Source of the DNA: an uncultured Syntrophobacteraceae bacterium
GTDB lineage: Bacteria > Desulfobacterota > Syntrophobacteria > Syntrophobacterales > Syntrophobacteraceae
DNA length: 27,595 nt
Assembly: GCA_937889795.1 (NCBI GenBank)
Contig: CALBZH010000473.1
Span: 1-27,595, forward strand
Reading direction: 5' to 3'
The notes beneath the pieces are model-generated. The model was given only the letters and a program-made list of their open reading frames with translations. It was not told where the DNA came from and did no database searches. Below are positions 1 through 7,171 of the stretch, in pieces. A program made the translations under genes and the position numbers. The stretch's first letter is position 1, and every line of letters begins with the position of its first letter.

Positions 1-438
1 CCCGTCACGTTCGTGAAATTGTAGCTCGTCACGGCACCCACCGAATTCCCGTCCACCAGGACATCCTTGACCTGATACCCTGTGCTCGGCGTGATCGTGA
101 AGCTCTGATTCGACCCATGGTTTACCGTTGCCGAAGTCGGAGAAATCGACCCATTCGAGCCCGCCGTAGCCGTGATCGCGTAGGTCTTGATCGCGAAGGT
201 CGCGCTGATCGTGTGCGCGCCCGTCACGTTCGTGAAATTGTAGCTCGTCACGGCACCCACCGAATTCCCGTCCACCAGCACGTCCTTGACCTGATACCCC
301 GTCCTCGGCGTGATCGAGAAGCTCTGATTCGAGCCATGGCTCACCGTTGCCGAAGTCGGAGAGATCGTCCCGTTCGTCCCCGCTGAAGCCGTGATTGCGT
401 ATGTGTTGATCGCAAACGTTGCAGCCAGAGTATGATTG
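1..438 (-). repeat. 219-bp tandem coding repeats
   Basis: The block beginning at position 1 recurs almost unchanged at position 220, a period of 219 bp or 73 codons. The first 59 bases of the two copies match base for base. Further copies toward the 5' end of the gene (about 430-635 and 640-840) encode the same fold but have diverged strongly at DNA level. The near-identical copies suggest recent duplication or homogenisation inside the gene. Confidence 0.85.
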
Positions 439-1199
439 GCGGTCACATTCGAAAACGTATAGGAGGAGACCGCTCCGACAGACACGTTGTCCACTTTTAC
501 ATCTTGAATATGATACCCGGTTGCGGCTGTGATCGAGATGGTTCTCGACCCCCCGGACGTAACACTAACACTGCCCGAAGGCGAAACGGTGCCGTAGGCA
601 GTGTTATTCGAGGATGCCGTGATGGTGTACGAGGTCGAAGGGATAGGCTCGAAGACCGCTGCGACCGTCGTCCCCGAGGTGATCCCGGTCACGGTATAAC
701 TCGTCACGCTTCCAACGGACGTGCCGTTGACCAGCAGACTGTTGACCCGATATCCCGAATTCGGAGTCAGAGTAAAGGTCACACTCGAGGCATTCTGCGC
801 GAAGAAAGTGCCGCTCGGACTGATTGTTCCACCGGAGCCCGCCTGGGCAGTCACCGGATGGCAGAGGATCTCGTTGGAAAAGGCGCTCTCCCTCTGGCTG
901 CTGTCATAAGCAGTCGCCGCAACATAATGGGAAGCGGCAGGATCCAGGTCCATCGAACCCGTCGTTCCAGTGCCGGCAATCGTGACACTCGACACGTAAG
1001 TGCCACTGACGGTCCCCTTGTAGAGCTTGTACCCAGCAACAGAGCCCGTGCTGGCGTTCCACTGGAAGTTCACTTGCGTTGCCTGGGCATTCACGGCAAA
1101 GACCATGAGCACAAGCAAAGAGAGGAAAAAACTGAATGAATACGGAGAAAATGTTGTGGTTTGGGCAGTTTTCCCGGGGGATTGATGTAACCTTACCAT
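1..1199 (-). CDS. Secreted FnIII + tandem-repeat surface protein (3' end beyond window)
   Basis: Read on the minus strand this is one open frame from an ATG at 1199 to the window edge, so the C-terminus is missing. The start is preceded by a GGAGGTG ribosome-binding site 5 bases away. The first 40 or so residues are a signal peptide: a hydrophobic run (FFLSLLVLMVFAV) then NAQA, a signal peptidase I type site. Next comes a fibronectin type III-like module (about residues 42-115; QVNFQWNAS, GYKLYKG, YVAATAYD). Then at least four copies of a 70-73 residue beta-rich repeat follow (pattern Y-I-A-G--GTISP, GYQVKDVLVDG, VGAVTSYNFTNVT, HTISATFA), resembling bacterial InlB-like/Listeria-Bacteroides repeats. 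Probably exported and surface-attached or released; adhesin-like or matrix role is inference. It follows a cyclic-dinucleotide riboswitch. Anchor or secretion signals at the C-terminus cannot be seen. Confidence 0.85.
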   Translation of the reverse strand, partial: MVRLHQSPGKTAQTTTFSPYSFSFFLSLLVLMVFAVNAQATQVNFQWNASTGSVAGYKLYKGTVSGTYVSSVTIAGTGTTGSMDLDPAASHYVAATAYDSSQRESAFSNEILCHPVTAQAGSGGTISPSGTFFAQNASSVTFTLTPNSGYRVNSLLVNGTSVGSVTSYTVTGITSGTTVAAVFEPIPSTSYTITASSNNTAYGTVSPSGSVSVTSGGSRTISITAATGYHIQDVKVDNVSVGAVSSYTFSNVTANHTLAATFAINTYAITASAGTNGTISPTSATVSHGSNQSFSITPRTGYQVKDVLVDGNSVGAVTSYNFTNVTGAHTISATFAIKTYAITATAGSNGSISPTSATVNHGSNQSFTITPSTGYQVKDVLVDGNSVGAVTSYNFTNVT

Positions 1200-1202
1200 G
1201 CG

Positions 1203-1253
1203 AGCACCTCCATGCTGCAATGAACCAACGGGAAGCAGCAACCAGGAGGTGCT
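1203..1253 (-). promoter_or_regulatory. Hairpin sequestering the ribosome-binding site (riboswitch expression platform)
   Basis: In the mRNA, AGCACCTCC (plus-strand 1245-1253) can pair perfectly with GGAGGTGCT (1203-1211), which contains the Shine-Dalgarno sequence of the repeat-protein gene. An inner stem of TGCTGC/GCAGCA (1235-1240 with 1213-1218) extends it. There is no U-run, so control of translation rather than of termination is the natural reading. Confidence 0.75.
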
Positions 1254-1257
1254 GAAT

Positions 1258-1351
1258 CCAACGGCGGCCCCGCTGCCGTAACTCACTCTTCCGAGAAGTA
1301 GGCCGGAGGCTTTGCGTCCCAACCTTTCGATTGGTTTGCCTTTTTCGTTGG
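1258..1351 (-). promoter_or_regulatory. Cyclic di-GMP class I (GEMM-I) riboswitch aptamer
   Basis: The minus strand carries the whole GEMM-I core: GGCAAACC, a 6-bp stem closed by a GAAA tetraloop (CCAATCGAAAGGTTGG), GGGACGCAAAGCCTCCGG, CCTA, a variable stem with a short loop, and GCAGCGGGG. The outer helix P1 is perfect: CCAACG (1346-1351) with CGTTGG (1258-1263). The order and spacing match the well-known Vibrio Vc2 aptamer. By my manual alignment the ligand-contacting base equivalent to Vc2 G20 is a G, which favours c-di-GMP over the cGAMP-binding variant known from Geobacter relatives; this needs a proper alignment. It lies about 60 bases ahead of the start codon of the secreted repeat protein. 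Confidence 0.93.
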
Positions 1352-1410
1352 TCCTTAAGTTTTCTTTATGCCGCCAGACACGCAACTAGCGACGGCTTAC
1401 CACACCAATT

Positions 1411-1425
1411 GCAACTAACATGCCT
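1411..1425 (-). promoter_or_regulatory. Sigma-54 (-24/-12) promoter
   Basis: On the minus strand the sequence reads AGGCATGTTAGTTGC, matching the sigma-54 consensus TGGCAC-N5-TTGC with the GG and GC elements at the required spacing. Transcription would start near 1399, about 48 bases before the riboswitch. The next gene upstream encodes a sigma-54-dependent activator, which strengthens the call. Confidence 0.75.
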
Positions 1426-1465
1426 CTCACTAACGCTTTATTCACTTTCTGACTGTCAGATCATT

Positions 1466-1604
1466 ATCATTAATGATGTTAGGTTCTTAGGGGCTGCCTC
1501 ACGGAGTCAAGACTCACGCGCAGTGGATCCCTTCGCGTCCTCTCCGGACAGATGTAACGCCCCTGGCGTTTTCAGCTCACGATTCTGTAATTGGTCAGAT
1601 GTAA
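1466..1604. promoter_or_regulatory. Possible activator-binding sites upstream of the sigma-54 promoter
   Basis: A perfect 12-bp palindrome, ATCATTAATGAT, lies at 1466-1477, about 40 bp upstream of the -24 box. CAGATGTAA occurs twice as a direct repeat at 1549-1557 and 1596-1604, roughly 125-190 bp upstream of the promoter, the usual distance for enhancer-like sites of sigma-54 activators. Which of these, if any, is bound is unknown. Confidence 0.35.
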
Positions 1605-1663
1605 TTTCAGATGCTGCTGCTCTGATACTCCCCAGGTCACCTCAGATTTGACAGTGGGAAACG

Positions 1664-1687
1664 GGTGGGAGCCCGTTTGGGCCCACC
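1664..1687 (-). terminator. Hairpin just downstream of the response-regulator gene
   Basis: GGTGGG (1664-1669) pairs with CCCACC (1682-1687), with an additional CCC/GGG inside. It lies 8 bases beyond the stop codon of the sigma-54 regulator. The expected U-run is weak, so this is only a candidate terminator. Confidence 0.4.
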
Positions 1688-1694
1688 GTCATCT

Positions 1695-3122
1695 TCAAAG
1701 ACTTTCACCCTGCATCATTACGGACTGGCCGTTCGAGGACGAGCGATTCTTCCGCCACCGCTTGTGGGTGATGCCGAACTTTTTCACCTTGTAATTGAGG
1801 ACGCGAGGTGAAATCCCCAACCGCTCCGCCGCATCCTTCTGGATCCAGAGGCTCTTTTCGAGCGCATCCAGAATCAGCTCGCGCTCCTGGTCAATCAGAT
1901 AGGGAAGATAATCCGTATGTAGATCCAATGGCTCAGCCGGCGAGGAAGCCGCTGACGCCATACCGACGGGAATGGTAAGACTCTCTTTTTGGATGATGGA
2001 CGAGTCTTCCCAAAGAACCGCCCGCTCGATCATATTGGACAATTCCCTTATATTGCCTGGATAGCTGTAATGAGTCAGGATATCCAGGGCTTCTTTCGAA
2101 AATCCTTCAATACGTTTCTTTACCGAACGACAGGTCTTCAGCAGCAGGAAGCGCGCCAGTCGCTCGATGCACTCTCGGCGCTCGCGCAATGGAGGCAGGT
2201 GTACCCGCAAAACGTTGATGCGAAAGTAAAGATCAGCACGCAGCACTCCTTTTGCGACCATGTCTTCCACGTTGCGGTTCGTTGCCGCGATGATCCGAAT
2301 ATCAGATCGAATCGTCTGATTACCCCCTAAACGCTCAAAGGCCTTGTCCTCTAGAACACGGAGCAGCTTGGCCTGCAAAGACGGACTAAGCTCTCCAATC
2401 TCATCCAGGAACACCGTTCCACCGTTCGCCTGCTCGAAGCGGCCAATCCGCATTTTTCCAGCATCAGTAAAAGCCCCTTTTTCGTGTCCGAAGAGCTCGC
2501 TTTCGAGGAGTGTTTCGGGGATATTCGCACAATTGACCTTCACAAACGGCTTCGACTTTCTGGCGCTGTTAAAATGCACGTTGCCCGACAGGAAGCTTTT
2601 TCCCGTCCCCGTTTCGCCCGTCATCAGGACCGTCGAATCCGTTTTTGCAAGCTTCTTCAGATTGGTCATCACTTGCTTCATCGCCAGGCTTTCGGCAATG
2701 ATCTCGTCGCTGGAGTACACCACATCCTGTTCACGACGTAGGTAATCGATCTCATTTCGCATGCTCCGACTCTCGAACGCATGCTGCAAAACAACCCGAA
2801 TCTTTTCCGGTGAGAAAGGCTTGGCCACGTAGTCATAGCCACCCCTCTTGATGGCTTGCACAATCAGTTCGGCCTTTTCGGTCGAACCGGTCACGATGAC
2901 TGGCGTATACGGGGCTTCTTGCTTGATCTTGTCTAGATCCTGGAGTCCGCTCGAAGGTTTTGCGCCGAGATCCAAAATGATCGCGTTAAAGACCTCCTTG
3001 CGAAGCCGTTCGAAAACCGGACCGCCAATGGAGCCGAAAACCAACTGGTAGTCAGACGATAGTGCCCTCGAGAGTGTTGCTCGAGACCATTGATCTTGAT
3101 CGATGATTAGGACTCGTTCCAT
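1695..3122 (-). CDS. Sigma-54-dependent response regulator (NtrC family)
   Basis: The 475-residue product has the three NtrC-type parts in order. The receiver (1-115) has the acidic patch D8/D10, phosphoacceptor D51, T78 and K101. The AAA+ domain (about 140-370) has Walker A GETGTGKS (169-176), the sigma-54-contacting loop as GAFTDA (216-221; consensus GAFTGA), and Walker B VFLDE (D240/E241). A Fis-type helix-turn-helix ends the protein (AAERLGISPRVLNYKVKKFG). It should activate sigma-54 promoters when phosphorylated; no partner kinase is in the window, so the signal is unknown. I chose the ATG at 3122, which has GAGG six bases upstream; a TTG at 3134 is the alternative. The gene faces a sigma-54 promoter and riboswitch, a likely target. 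Confidence 0.92.
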   Translation of the reverse strand: MERVLIIDQDQWSRATLSRALSSDYQLVFGSIGGPVFERLRKEVFNAIILDLGAKPSSGLQDLDKIKQEAPYTPVIVTGSTEKAELIVQAIKRGGYDYVAKPFSPEKIRVVLQHAFESRSMRNEIDYLRREQDVVYSSDEIIAESLAMKQVMTNLKKLAKTDSTVLMTGETGTGKSFLSGNVHFNSARKSKPFVKVNCANIPETLLESELFGHEKGAFTDAGKMRIGRFEQANGGTVFLDEIGELSPSLQAKLLRVLEDKAFERLGGNQTIRSDIRIIAATNRNVEDMVAKGVLRADLYFRINVLRVHLPPLRERRECIERLARFLLLKTCRSVKKRIEGFSKEALDILTHYSYPGNIRELSNMIERAVLWEDSSIIQKESLTIPVGMASAASSPAEPLDLHTDYLPYLIDQERELILDALEKSLWIQKDAAERLGISPRVLNYKVKKFGITHKRWRKNRSSSNGQSVMMQGESL

Positions 3123-3217
3123 CCCTTCCCTCAATTGTCCTCTTTAACCCTAGCAAGCAGACGCTCAGCATCTGCTCGATCTATTTGCAAACACCGAGCC
3201 AACGCGCGACATCAGGG

Positions 3218-3279
3218 CTCAGCTTCGCCCTGAGCACAACGGGAAAGGGCTCCACGCCGTTGGGAGGGAGCCCTTTCCC
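3218..3279. repeat. Strong hairpins between rluD and the regulator gene
   Basis: A perfect 13-bp inverted repeat, GGGAAAGGGCTCC at 3241-3253 with its complement at 3267-3279, has a 13-base loop. Beside it a smaller GCTCAG/CTGAGC hairpin lies at about 3219-3237. Neither is followed by a U-run on either strand, so it is terminator-like in stability but not a classic intrinsic terminator. It sits 28 bases past the rluD stop. Confidence 0.6.
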
Positions 3280-3307
3280 TCCATTTGATTGGAGCCCATC
3301 GAGGCAG

Positions 3308-4366
3308 TTAGGGTTGGAGCAGAGTGGATATTGTATCCAATAGGCGGGAAAAATCCTCCGGTAGCGGGGCATGAAACTCAAGAGGAGTCTTGCTGGCAGG
3401 ATGCCGAAACCCTAAACGCATTGCGTGCAGCATAGGACGTCGGACTTGAAGGATCGCTTGCCGAAGCGGCTTTGACCGCAAGGCATCAGCCCTTCCCGAG
3501 CCACCGCCGTAGGTTGGGTCGCCGACGATCGGGTGATGCAGGTGGCTCAGATGAACTCGGATTTGGTGCGTCCGCCCCGTTTCAATCAGAACGTGAAGGA
3601 GGGACACTTCCCCCCAGTCTTTTTCGAGGACCCAACGCGAAACGGCCTCACGCCCCCGTCCCTGGAGCACGGCCATCTTCTTCCGGTCACCCGGATGTCG
3701 GCCCATGCTCGCTCGAATCTCTCCGGACACATCCCGGAATGATCCGTAGACGAGTGCCAGGTACTCTTTCTGGACGCTATGGGTTTTGAATTGTTGAACC
3801 AGATCCGAATAGGCACGGTCGCTCTTGGCAACGACCATGGCACCGGAAGTCCCCTGGTCAAGCCGATGGACGATTCCCGGACGAAGGGGCGATCCTTGGC
3901 TTGCCAGGCGCGGGCAATGGGCCAGCAAGCCATGAACCAACGTTCCCTCTCGATGCCCGGCGCCCGGGTGAACCACAAGCCCCGGCGGCTTGTTGACAAC
4001 AAGGATATCTGCGTCTTCGTACAGGATCCCCAGGTCCATGGCCTGGGGCACCAATTCGGAGACCGCCTGCTGGACATCCAGCCAGATAGAAACCACGTCC
4101 GCCGGGTGGATCACATAGCCGGCCTTGACCGGCTGTCGGCTCACCAGCACACGGCGATTCTTGATGAGCGACTTGAGACGATTTCGAGAATACTCGGGCA
4201 GCATTCGCGCCAGAAAGCAATCGATTCTCTCCCTGCCCACCCCCTCGGCAACAACAAACTCATGGTCCGGATCACGCTCCAAATCCTGGAGCGTGATCCG
4301 TTCTGCAACCACCATTGGTGCAACAGATGGATGAGATGAACCTTTTGTTCTAGGGTGAGCCATCAT
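3308..4366 (-). CDS. rluD: RluD-family 23S rRNA pseudouridine synthase
   Basis: The 352-residue product converts specific uridines in structured RNA, most likely 23S rRNA, to pseudouridine. An S4 RNA-binding domain (about 42-95; ERIDCFLARMLPEYSRNRLK) precedes the catalytic domain with NKPPGLVVHPG and the motif HRLDQGTSG, whose Asp (about residue 170) is the nucleophile; the family's usual form is HRLDKDTSG. Later motifs KEYLALVYG and TGRTHQIRVHL are intact. The family member is not certain: RluD is best by architecture, RluC/A-like is possible. The start is uncertain; I used the ATG at 4366, with a TTG at 4378 and an ATG at 4315 as alternatives. It follows the PIN/TRAM gene by 16 bases and is probably cotranscribed with it. 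Confidence 0.9.
   Translation of the reverse strand: MMAHPRTKGSSHPSVAPMVVAERITLQDLERDPDHEFVVAEGVGRERIDCFLARMLPEYSRNRLKSLIKNRRVLVSRQPVKAGYVIHPADVVSIWLDVQQAVSELVPQAMDLGILYEDADILVVNKPPGLVVHPGAGHREGTLVHGLLAHCPRLASQGSPLRPGIVHRLDQGTSGAMVVAKSDRAYSDLVQQFKTHSVQKEYLALVYGSFRDVSGEIRASMGRHPGDRKKMAVLQGRGREAVSRWVLEKDWGEVSLLHVLIETGRTHQIRVHLSHLHHPIVGDPTYGGGSGRADALRSKPLRQAILQVRRPMLHAMRLGFRHPASKTPLEFHAPLPEDFSRLLDTISTLLQP
4268..4300. repeat. 14-bp perfect inverted repeat inside the 5' end of rluD
   Basis: CGGATCACGCTCCA (4268-4281) is repeated exactly in inverse orientation at 4287-4300 with a 5-base loop. It falls in the poorly conserved N-terminal extension ahead of the S4 domain. It would form a very stable mRNA hairpin or a protein-binding palindrome. 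Confidence 0.7.
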
Positions 4367-4382
4367 CGGATCGAGCAAGACA

Positions 4383-5423
4383 CTAGTGCTGCTGCCGGCT
4401 GTGCTCGGCGTCCTTCAGCGTCGTAAAGATCAGTCTCCCGGCCGTCGTCTGCAGAATACTGGTTACGGAAACCTCCACCTCTTTCCCCAGCAACCGACTC
4501 GCATTCTCGACCACAACCATCGTGCCGTCTTCGAGGTAGGCAATCCCTTGGCCCTGTTCCTTTCCTTCCCTCAAAATCTGGAGACGCAGCACCTCGCCAG
4601 GCAGCACAACCGGTTTCAAAGCATTGGCCAACTGGTTGATATTCAGAACCTGAATTCCCTGTACTTCAGCTACCTTAGCAAGGTTGTAGTCGTTTGTCAC
4701 TATTTTGGCATTTAGCCGAAGGGCAAGGGCTACAAGCTTCGCATCCACTTCGTTGAGGTTGTCAAAGTCCTGGCGGTCAATTCGAACCTCGATTCGCTTC
4801 TCCTGCTGCAACCTCTTGATGACATCCAAACCCCTCCTCCCCCTGACACGACGCGTCGGATCGGAGCTATCCGCAATGTGTTGAAGCTCCTGCAGTACGA
4901 ATTCCGGGAGGACCAATACCCCACCCATAAATCCGGTTTCCACGATGTCAGCAACCCGACCATCGATGATCACGCTGGTGTCCAGAATCTTTGCGGCTGG
5001 GCCACCACGTCCGCCGCCACGCACCAGCCACGACCAATTCGGGAGGCGAAGCTCCTCCACCTTGATGGACCCCAAAACCATCCCTATGTATCCAAAAATA
5101 CACGATAAAACAATAAAAATCGCCACGCGGATCGCCGAATTCTCCAGCAAAGTAAAGCCGTAGGCGACCAGTTTGGCTACGGACAAGCCCAGCACCAAAC
5201 CGAGCGTTCCGCCAAGCAGGATCTTGATAGGAATGCGCTTTATTATTTTCTCTACAGATAACGCCAACATAGCAAAAAGGATTCCGGTCAGAAGACCGGC
5301 CCACGGCGCCCAAGGGTAAGGTCGCAACCCTTCGATCTCCGCGGCAATGAAGTACCCGCCCAGGCTGCAAACGATAAACAGGGCGGCCTTCAGAACTAGC
5401 CACGCCCACTGCACCTGATTCAC
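4383..5423 (-). CDS. Membrane-anchored PIN/TRAM domain protein (YacL-like)
   Basis: The 346-residue product has four N-terminal membrane helices (about 8-28, 40-58, 67-90, 98-120), a PIN nuclease domain (about 145-265) and a C-terminal TRAM RNA-binding domain (about 270-335). PIN acidic residues are visible: D148 ([11 protein letters not shown]), E179 (FVLQEL), D227 (NEVDAKL) and D245 (VTNDYNLAK), so a metal-dependent RNase activity is plausible. This is the Bacillus YacL type; its exact role is not well established. It starts with GTG at 5423 behind a GGGAAAGGGGGG stretch and lies 117 bases after carD, a pairing known in many bacteria. It ends in TAG. Confidence 0.9.
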   Translation of the reverse strand: MNQVQWAWLVLKAALFIVCSLGGYFIAAEIEGLRPYPWAPWAGLLTGILFAMLALSVEKIIKRIPIKILLGGTLGLVLGLSVAKLVAYGFTLLENSAIRVAIFIVLSCIFGYIGMVLGSIKVEELRLPNWSWLVRGGGRGGPAAKILDTSVIIDGRVADIVETGFMGGVLVLPEFVLQELQHIADSSDPTRRVRGRRGLDVIKRLQQEKRIEVRIDRQDFDNLNEVDAKLVALALRLNAKIVTNDYNLAKVAEVQGIQVLNINQLANALKPVVLPGEVLRLQILREGKEQGQGIAYLEDGTMVVVENASRLLGKEVEVSVTSILQTTAGRLIFTTLKDAEHSRQQH

Positions 5424-5540
5424 CCCCCCTTTCCCTGTGGAATATCGTTGATGGTCTTATGGCTTCAGAGCACCGGAGCATATCCGGAATGCGACAGTGA
5501 AACACGATTTGGCGGGACCTGTAAGATACGTAGACCCTAC

Positions 5541-6026
5541 TCAGCCAATTTGGAGGATTTCGTGGATCTCCTGTTCAACGGCTTCTTCGCTGATATTCCT
5601 GACTATGGAGAGCTCTTTAAGCAGGAGCGTCCTCGCAGTATCGAGCATTTTCCTCTCGCCGAAGGAAAGCTCCTTGTCTCCCTTAAGAAGGGTAAGATCG
5701 CGAAGAACCTGAGCCAGCTCGAAGATGGAGCCCGTCTTAATCTTCTCCATATACTCCCGATATCGACGGTTCCACGTCCCCCCATTGACTGACACTTCCT
5801 TGGACTTGAGTATATCGTACACCACCGGAATATCATCCGAATTGACCAGCTCACGCAATCCGACAGCCGACGCGTTCTGGATGGGGATCATGATCTTCAT
5901 GTCGTTTTCCAGGATGCGAATGATGTAGAATTCTTGCTTTTTCCCGCCAATTGTCTTGCTTTCAATGGACTCGATCTTCCCGACCCCATGGGCAGGATAA
6001 ACAGCCAGATCCCCGATCTTAAACAT
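5541..6026 (-). CDS. carD: CarD-family transcriptional regulator
   Basis: The 161-residue product begins MFKIGDLAVYPAHGVG, the signature of the CarD/TRCF RNA polymerase-interacting domain (residues 1-60), followed by the helical DNA-binding part. CarD binds the beta subunit of RNA polymerase and stabilises open promoter complexes, often at rRNA and growth promoters. The start at 6026 is fixed by GGAGG five bases upstream. A longer open frame extends to 6074 but lacks similarity. It has its own promoter at 6087-6115 and is followed by the PIN/TRAM gene. Confidence 0.95.
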   Translation of the reverse strand: MFKIGDLAVYPAHGVGKIESIESKTIGGKKQEFYIIRILENDMKIMIPIQNASAVGLRELVNSDDIPVVYDILKSKEVSVNGGTWNRRYREYMEKIKTGSIFELAQVLRDLTLLKGDKELSFGERKMLDTARTLLLKELSIVRNISEEAVEQEIHEILQIG

Positions 6027-6086
6027 ACATCCTCCATACCCCGGTCTGACAGGCAAACGAAGACAATAGGGCACAGCCTGAAATCA

Positions 6087-6115
6087 ATTCTAGCATCACT
6101 GAATAGGCATGCAAA
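6087..6115 (-). promoter_or_regulatory. Housekeeping promoter of carD
   Basis: On the minus strand TTTGCA (-35) is followed after 17 bases by TAGAAT (-10), with TGC directly before it making an extended -10 element. Transcription would begin near 6080, giving a leader of about 54 bases before carD. Confidence 0.65.
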
Positions 6116-6456
6116 GCCCAAACAAGACCACTCGGCGGTGCTGCACCGCCCCATAAAAAAACCGGGAATCGATCAAAAAGCACTGCTCACAGCAACAAGG
6201 ATGTGCGCCTGATCGTGAAGGATTCTGAAGCCGAGTAGCCCTATTCTACTCGCCTCCAACTACTAAGGAAAGCAAAGAAATCAGCTGCGACCGCAAATCA
6301 GAATCGCGGTCGAGACGACGGACTCAGCACCATGGGACATGCACCATGATCCATAATCCTGAAGGGAAGTAGGAAATGCACGGCTCGCCAATTTGCGGGG
6401 CCACCAGCATTGTGATGCAGGCTGGTTTCAAGTGGTTAACCATGAAGCCATGAGAC
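6116..6456. other. Gene-free stretch upstream of carD with small hairpins
   Basis: No convincing coding frame or RNA gene is seen here. It contains three simple inverted repeats: GGCGGTGC/GCACCGCC near 6133-6149, CGAGTAG/CTACTCG (6232-6238 with 6246-6252) and CGACCGC/GCGGTCG (6288-6294 with 6306-6312). None is followed by a U-run on the strand that would make it an intrinsic terminator. The end of pth transcription probably lies within it. Confidence 0.5.
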
Positions 6457-7083
6457 CTACGATCCGGTGTCTTCCAACGAGCGCCCGGATGATTTCTGGT
6501 TGAAGCGGTTCATGGCAGTCTCCAATCCCTCTGCCACTACTGCCTCCACGATCCCAACGCCTGCGCGGATCATCTCATCGAATTCCGACTGCTCGGCACC
6601 GTACGGCGCATCCAAAACGAAGTCCTCAATAGCTTGCCCGTGAATTGGACGTCCGATGCCCAATTTGAGGCGCGGGAACGCCTGTCCCCCTACGTGCTGA
6701 ATGATGGATTGAACTCCTTTATGACCGCCGGCACCACCACGCCTCACCAATCGGACACGCCCGCAGGGCAAGTCGAGATCATCGTGAACAACAAGCATTT
6801 GTCTCGTTCCCAAGCGAAAATACCGTAGCACCTCCACTACCGCCTCGCCGCTGCGGTTCATGTACGTACTCGGCTTGAAGAGCAGGATCTTATGGCCCCC
6901 GATGGCCGTAGCTCCCCACTCCCCTCGAAAGAGCCTTTCCTGAAACGAGACGGAAAACCGCCCCCCCAGCTCGTCCACCACCATAAAGCCAACATTGTGT
7001 CGCGTCTTCTCGTATCGCCTTCCGGGATTACCCAACCCGACCACAAGGCTGACCGCCGTTGAATCCTCATCGTGAAGCGTCAT
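6457..7083 (-). CDS. pth: Peptidyl-tRNA hydrolase
   Basis: The 208-residue protein releases tRNA from peptidyl-tRNAs dropped by ribosomes. Visible family hallmarks are VGLGNPGRRYEKTRHNVGF with catalytic His at 29, MNRSG (Asn 75), VVHDDLDLP (Asp 100/101) and RRGGAGGHKGVQSI. Length is normal for bacterial Pth. It lies 88 bases downstream of rplY, in the common prs-rplY-pth arrangement, and ends the upstream operon before a 430-base gap. Its stop codon is TAG. Confidence 0.96.
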   Translation of the reverse strand: MTLHDEDSTAVSLVVGLGNPGRRYEKTRHNVGFMVVDELGGRFSVSFQERLFRGEWGATAIGGHKILLFKPSTYMNRSGEAVVEVLRYFRLGTRQMLVVHDDLDLPCGRVRLVRRGGAGGHKGVQSIIQHVGGQAFPRLKLGIGRPIHGQAIEDFVLDAPYGAEQSEFDEMIRAGVGIVEAVVAEGLETAMNRFNQKSSGRSLEDTGS

Positions 7084-7107
7084 AAATGAACCTACGGGGC
7101 GACACGC

Positions 7108-7133
7108 TCGGGGGAGGTGGGCAGCTCCCCCGA
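7108..7133. repeat. Hairpin between rplY and pth
   Basis: TCGGGGGAG (7108-7116) and CTCCCCCGA (7125-7133) form a perfect 9-bp GC-rich stem with an 8-base loop. There is no U-run. It could act as a pause, processing or mRNA-stability element between the two genes. Confidence 0.6.
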
Positions 7134-7171
7134 CCTCAAGGTTGCCAGCAAGAGGGAGCTCCTTCTGAGTA

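Noticed and set aside
117..1139. Plus-strand frames rich in Arg across the left end
   Set aside because: They are antisense shadows of the minus-strand repeat protein; their Arg-rich, repeat-like composition comes from the opposite-strand codons, and they lack ribosome sites and known motifs.
3779..4339. 186-codon plus-strand frame
   Set aside because: It lies wholly antisense to the conserved rluD gene and shows no family resemblance.
6133..6160. GGCGGTGC/GCACCGCC hairpin near a T7 tract as a terminator
   Set aside because: On the minus strand the T-run precedes rather than follows the hairpin, and on the plus strand the hairpin is followed by A residues, so it fits an intrinsic terminator in neither direction.
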